DNA of 26,149 bases, from assembly GCA_018263405.1 (NCBI GenBank), contig JAANXG010000012.1, forward strand, positions 1 to 26,149. The letters are read 5' to 3'. Shown piece by piece: positions 23,515-26,149 of the stretch. Source of the DNA: Gammaproteobacteria bacterium (GTDB taxonomy: Bacteria > Pseudomonadota > Gammaproteobacteria > Arenicellales > JAANXG01). The first letter of the stretch is position 1. Each line of letters opens with the position of its first letter. A model generated the notes under the pieces. The model did no database searches. It had not been told where the DNA came from and saw only the letters and a list, made by a program, of their open reading frames with translations. Both the position numbers and the translations under genes were made by a program.

Positions 23515-24680
23515 TGAAATATCCCGGTCAGTGGCTTTTACCCGAAGGCATCGAAGAGGTTCTTCCCGAACGTGCGCTTCGGTTGGAAAATCTGCGACGG
23601 TGTTTGCTGGATCTCCTTGAGCGCCGTGGATTTAGATTGGTCTTACCGCCACTGGTGGAATTTCTGGACGCTCTGCTCACCGGCGTTGGCGAAGACCTCG
23701 ACCTCCAGACCGCAAAACTGACGGATTCGCTGAGCGGCCGGTCGATGGGGGTGCGCGCGGACCATACACCCCAGATCGCCCGCATCGATGCGCACTATCT
23801 GCGTCACGAAGGACCGTCTCGGCTTTGTTATTGTGGATCCGTTTTCCGATCGCCCCCGGATGAAATCGAATCGACGCGGGAGCCGTTGCAGATTGGTGCC
23901 GAATTGTACGGGTGTCCCGACATCGACGCCGATGCTGAAATTGTCGAGGCGATGGTGGACACCCTGCGGGCCGCCGGTGTTCCGGATATACATTTGCATT
24001 TGGGCCACGTCGGGGTCTATCGTGCTTTGACGCATTGGGCCGCATTGCCGGACAGCGTCGAGCCGGATCTCTTCGATGCGCTGCAGCGCCAATCCAGACC
24101 GGACGTCGCCGCGATCCTGTCGGACTTGCCGGAACAAAAACAAGCGTTTTTGACACTGCTTGAAAGCAGAGGCGGTGCGGCCGCCATCGAGCACGCCCGG
24201 CAGGCGTATGATCCTGTCCCCGGCGCGGGTACCGCCTTGTCCGACCTCTCGGACTTGATCGCTCGATTGGGCCGGACCGTATCCGGTATCGAAGTTTCCG
24301 TGGATCTATCCGACCTGCGGGGCTACCGCTATCACACCGGCACGGTGTTCAATGCCTACACCCCCGGCTACGGCCGTGCCCTGGCCCGGGGGGGGCGCTA
24401 CGATGAAATCGGTAAAGCATTTGGGCGGGCACGCAGTGCCACGGGATTCAGCGCCGATCTGCGCCAGTTGCTCCGCTACGACGTCTCGACCATCGCCGGA
24501 ACGGCCATCCTGGCGCCGTCCGAAAAAGCCCCGGATCTGGATGCAGCGGTGAAACGACTGCGGGATCGCGGAGAACGGGTGATTCGCCTGTTGGCGGGGG
24601 AAACGGCTGGGCATTTAACGGATCAGTGCGACCGCATGCTGGTGAAGACGACGGATGGTTGGAATGTTAAACCGCTCTAA
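23514..24680 (+). CDS. hisZ: ATP phosphoribosyltransferase regulatory subunit
   Basis: A paralogue of the class II histidyl-tRNA synthetase core that has lost aminoacylation and forms, with short-form HisG, the enzyme for the first step of histidine synthesis, giving it histidine feedback control. At 388 residues it matches HisZ rather than HisS. Visible are the N-terminal LPEGIEEVLPERA, VRADHTPQIARIDAHYL, CYCGSVFRSPP, and YHTGTVFNAYTPGYGRALARGG with GRYDEIGKAFGRARSATGFS. There is no C-terminal anticodon-binding domain. Start GTG 23514 overlaps the previous stop (TAGTG), and its stop overlaps the purA start (TAATG). A short-type hisG must exist elsewhere. Confidence 0.95.
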   Translation: MKYPGQWLLPEGIEEVLPERALRLENLRRCLLDLLERRGFRLVLPPLVEFLDALLTGVGEDLDLQTAKLTDSLSGRSMGVRADHTPQIARIDAHYLRHEGPSRLCYCGSVFRSPPDEIESTREPLQIGAELYGCPDIDADAEIVEAMVDTLRAAGVPDIHLHLGHVGVYRALTHWAALPDSVEPDLFDALQRQSRPDVAAILSDLPEQKQAFLTLLESRGGAAAIEHARQAYDPVPGAGTALSDLSDLIARLGRTVSGIEVSVDLSDLRGYRYHTGTVFNAYTPGYGRALARGGRYDEIGKAFGRARSATGFSADLRQLLRYDVSTIAGTAILAPSEKAPDLDAAVKRLRDRGERVIRLLAGETAGHLTDQCDRMLVKTTDGWNVKPL

Positions 24681-25981
24681 TGAGTAAAAACGTCGTACTG
24701 ATCGGTACCCAATGGGGCGACGAGGGCAAAGGTAAGATCGTCGACTGGTTGACTGAGCGTGCTGATGCCGTTGTGCGGTTTCAGGGTGGACACAACGCGG
24801 GCCACACGCTGGTGATCGATGGGGAGAGAACAGTACTTCACTTGGTTCCCTCGGGCATCCTACGGCCGAATGTGCGGAACTTTATCGGCAACGGGGTCGT
24901 GCTCTCGCCGGAATCGCTGGAAAAGGAGATCCGGTACCTGGAAAGTAGGGGTGTCGACGTTTTCCCGCGATTAAGGATCAGTGAATCGTCACCCATTGTC
25001 CTGCCTTACCACGTGGCCCTGGACGAGGCGCGCGAACGGTTCGAGGGTCAACGTGCTATCGGCACAACCGGGCGCGGAATCGGACCCGCCTATGAGGATA
25101 AAGCAGCGAGGCGGGCGTTGAGGTTCGATGAATTGATCGAGTCGCGCCGATTCGCGGATAAGCTTGAGCACGTAATGGAATACCATAACTTTGTTCTCGA
25201 GCACTTCTATCATGCGGAAACCGTGGAGTACCGGGAAGTTTTCGATGCCTGCATGCATTATCGGGAATACCTGCGGCCGTTACTGTCGAACGTGGCGGCA
25301 CGCCTTGAGGAACTCAGGAACGCGGGCCGTTCCGTCCTCTTCGAAGGGGCGCAGGGAAGCCTGCTGGATATCGATCATGGCACGTATCCGTTTGTCACGT
25401 CGTCCAATACTACGGCGGCCGCGGCGGCAGTCGGAAGCGGCACCGGCCCGTCAAGTTTCAGCTATATCCTCGGGTTGGCGAAGGCGTACAGCACCCGGGT
25501 GGGTAGCGGGCCGTTTCCTACTGAACTGGGGGACGAGGTTGGCCGGGCGTTAAGCGAGCGTGGCTTGGAGGTCGGCGCGACCACCGGGCGTTCCCGCCGC
25601 TGTGGGTGGCTGGATGTGGTATTACTAAAACACGCCGCCCGTATCAACGCCCTTACGGGCTTGTGTATTACCAAGCTCGATGTGCTGGACGGATTCGAGC
25701 ACGTTAAGATCTGTGTGTCCTATGAGCGTCATGGTGAACGGCTCGATGCGCCGCCTGTGAGTGCGGAGATGCTCGAACAGTATGAGCCCGTATATGAACA
25801 GCTCGAAGGCTGGTCCGAATCCACGCTGGGAATCACCAGAATAGAAGATTTGCCCCCGGCGGCCAGAAAATACCTCGATCGAATCGCAGAACTAGCGGAT
25901 GTCCCCATCGATATCGTTTCAACCGGGCCGGATCGAAGCGAAACCATCTGTTTGCGGCATCCGTTTGACGCAGCCGGGTGA
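24680..25981 (+). CDS. purA: adenylosuccinate synthetase
   Basis: Joins IMP and aspartate using GTP to make adenylosuccinate, the first step from IMP to AMP. The 433 residues are normal. The P-loop GTQWGDEGKGK is at 9-19 (Asp13 catalytic), GGHNAGHT at 37-43 with catalytic His42, then TTGRGIGPAYEDKAAR, EGAQGSLLDIDHGTYPFVTS, GRSRRCGWLDVV and LTGLCITKLDVLDG, all conserved. The ATG overlaps the hisZ stop (TAATG). Only 58 bases separate its stop from the IS tip at 26040, with no obvious terminator between, so the native 3' end of the operon may have been altered by the insertion. Confidence 0.98.
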   Translation: MSKNVVLIGTQWGDEGKGKIVDWLTERADAVVRFQGGHNAGHTLVIDGERTVLHLVPSGILRPNVRNFIGNGVVLSPESLEKEIRYLESRGVDVFPRLRISESSPIVLPYHVALDEARERFEGQRAIGTTGRGIGPAYEDKAARRALRFDELIESRRFADKLEHVMEYHNFVLEHFYHAETVEYREVFDACMHYREYLRPLLSNVAARLEELRNAGRSVLFEGAQGSLLDIDHGTYPFVTSSNTTAAAAAVGSGTGPSSFSYILGLAKAYSTRVGSGPFPTELGDEVGRALSERGLEVGATTGRSRRCGWLDVVLLKHAARINALTGLCITKLDVLDGFEHVKICVSYERHGERLDAPPVSAEMLEQYEPVYEQLEGWSESTLGITRIEDLPPAARKYLDRIAELADVPIDIVSTGPDRSETICLRHPFDAAG

Positions 25982-26039
25982 AATTCTCCCGAAGACCGAT
26001 GGCTTCAATACCAAAACCATCGTCATACGTGAAATAAAC

Positions 26040-26149
26040 GTAATTTCTCAAAAAGTCCGTGCAATGTCGGCGATCATGTGGGGGTAGGGTTGTCTTTCAG
26101 GGACGCTGTAAGAAGTGGCATAGGGAAGTGCCGTTTACGGAGCTAAGGA
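26040..26149 (+). mobile_element. IS66-type insertion sequence end (right edge of window)
   Basis: Starting with GTAATTTCTCAAAAAGTCCG at 26040 and running off the right edge, these 110 bases are identical to the reverse complement of 18-127. It is the same end of the same element, inserted downstream of purA. The eight bases before it (AAATAAAC) differ from the eight after the left copy (ATTTCTGT), as expected for independent insertions in this 8-bp-duplicating family. Confidence 0.75.

Overview
The window is a piece of a gammaproteobacterial chromosome carrying almost entirely core genes. Two gene orders known from Escherichia coli and relatives show this: divergent xseA/guaBA, and orn-queG-nnr-tsaE-ami-mutL-miaA-hfq-hflX-hflK-hflC-yjeT-(hisZ)-purA. 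The genus cannot be settled by eye. An endonuclease-type MutL, hisZ beside purA, and ffs directly before dnaX point to a non-enteric gammaproteobacterium.

Layout. 1-553: an IS66-type insertion sequence tip followed by the C-terminal remnant of an IS66 transposase. 669-2176: two accessory genes, gmd (GDP-mannose 4,6-dehydratase) and a GFA/CENP-V zinc protein. 2037-4374 (minus): xseA and, overlapping it, a secreted M23-family homologue that has lost its metal-binding residues. 4458-8044: guaB, guaA and tadA; guaB has a strong promoter so close to its start codon that the mRNA is probably leaderless. 8094-8783: tRNA-Ser(CGA), tRNA-Ser(GGA) and the SRP 4.5S RNA. 8797-11519: dnaX, ybaB, recR. 11605-12150: orn, then a solitary IS66-like tip, then convergent queG (minus). 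13476-19407: nnr, tsaE, amiB/C-type amidase, mutL and miaA, mostly overlapping or nearly touching. 19476-25981: hfq, hflX, hflK, hflC, a DUF2065 membrane protein, hisZ and purA. 26040-26149: a second copy of the same IS tip in inverted orientation.

How the genes work together. guaB/guaA (IMP to GMP) and purA (first step IMP to AMP) are the two branches from IMP. dnaX, ybaB, recR, mutL, xseA and orn serve replication, recombination, repair and oligonucleotide turnover. tadA, queG, tsaE and miaA all act in anticodon-loop tRNA modification, close to two tRNA genes. hfq-hflX-hflKC is the RNA-chaperone, ribosome-rescue and FtsH-control cluster. The amidase and the M23-like protein concern the cell wall.

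I see no CRISPR array, prophage, toxin-antitoxin pair or defence island, and no convincing new multigene system. The points most worth a second look are the metal-ligand-less M23 homologue and its overlap with the GFA gene, the leaderless guaB promoter, the three IS66-type tips, the 15-bp duplication at the start of hfq, and the hairpin between dnaX and ybaB.
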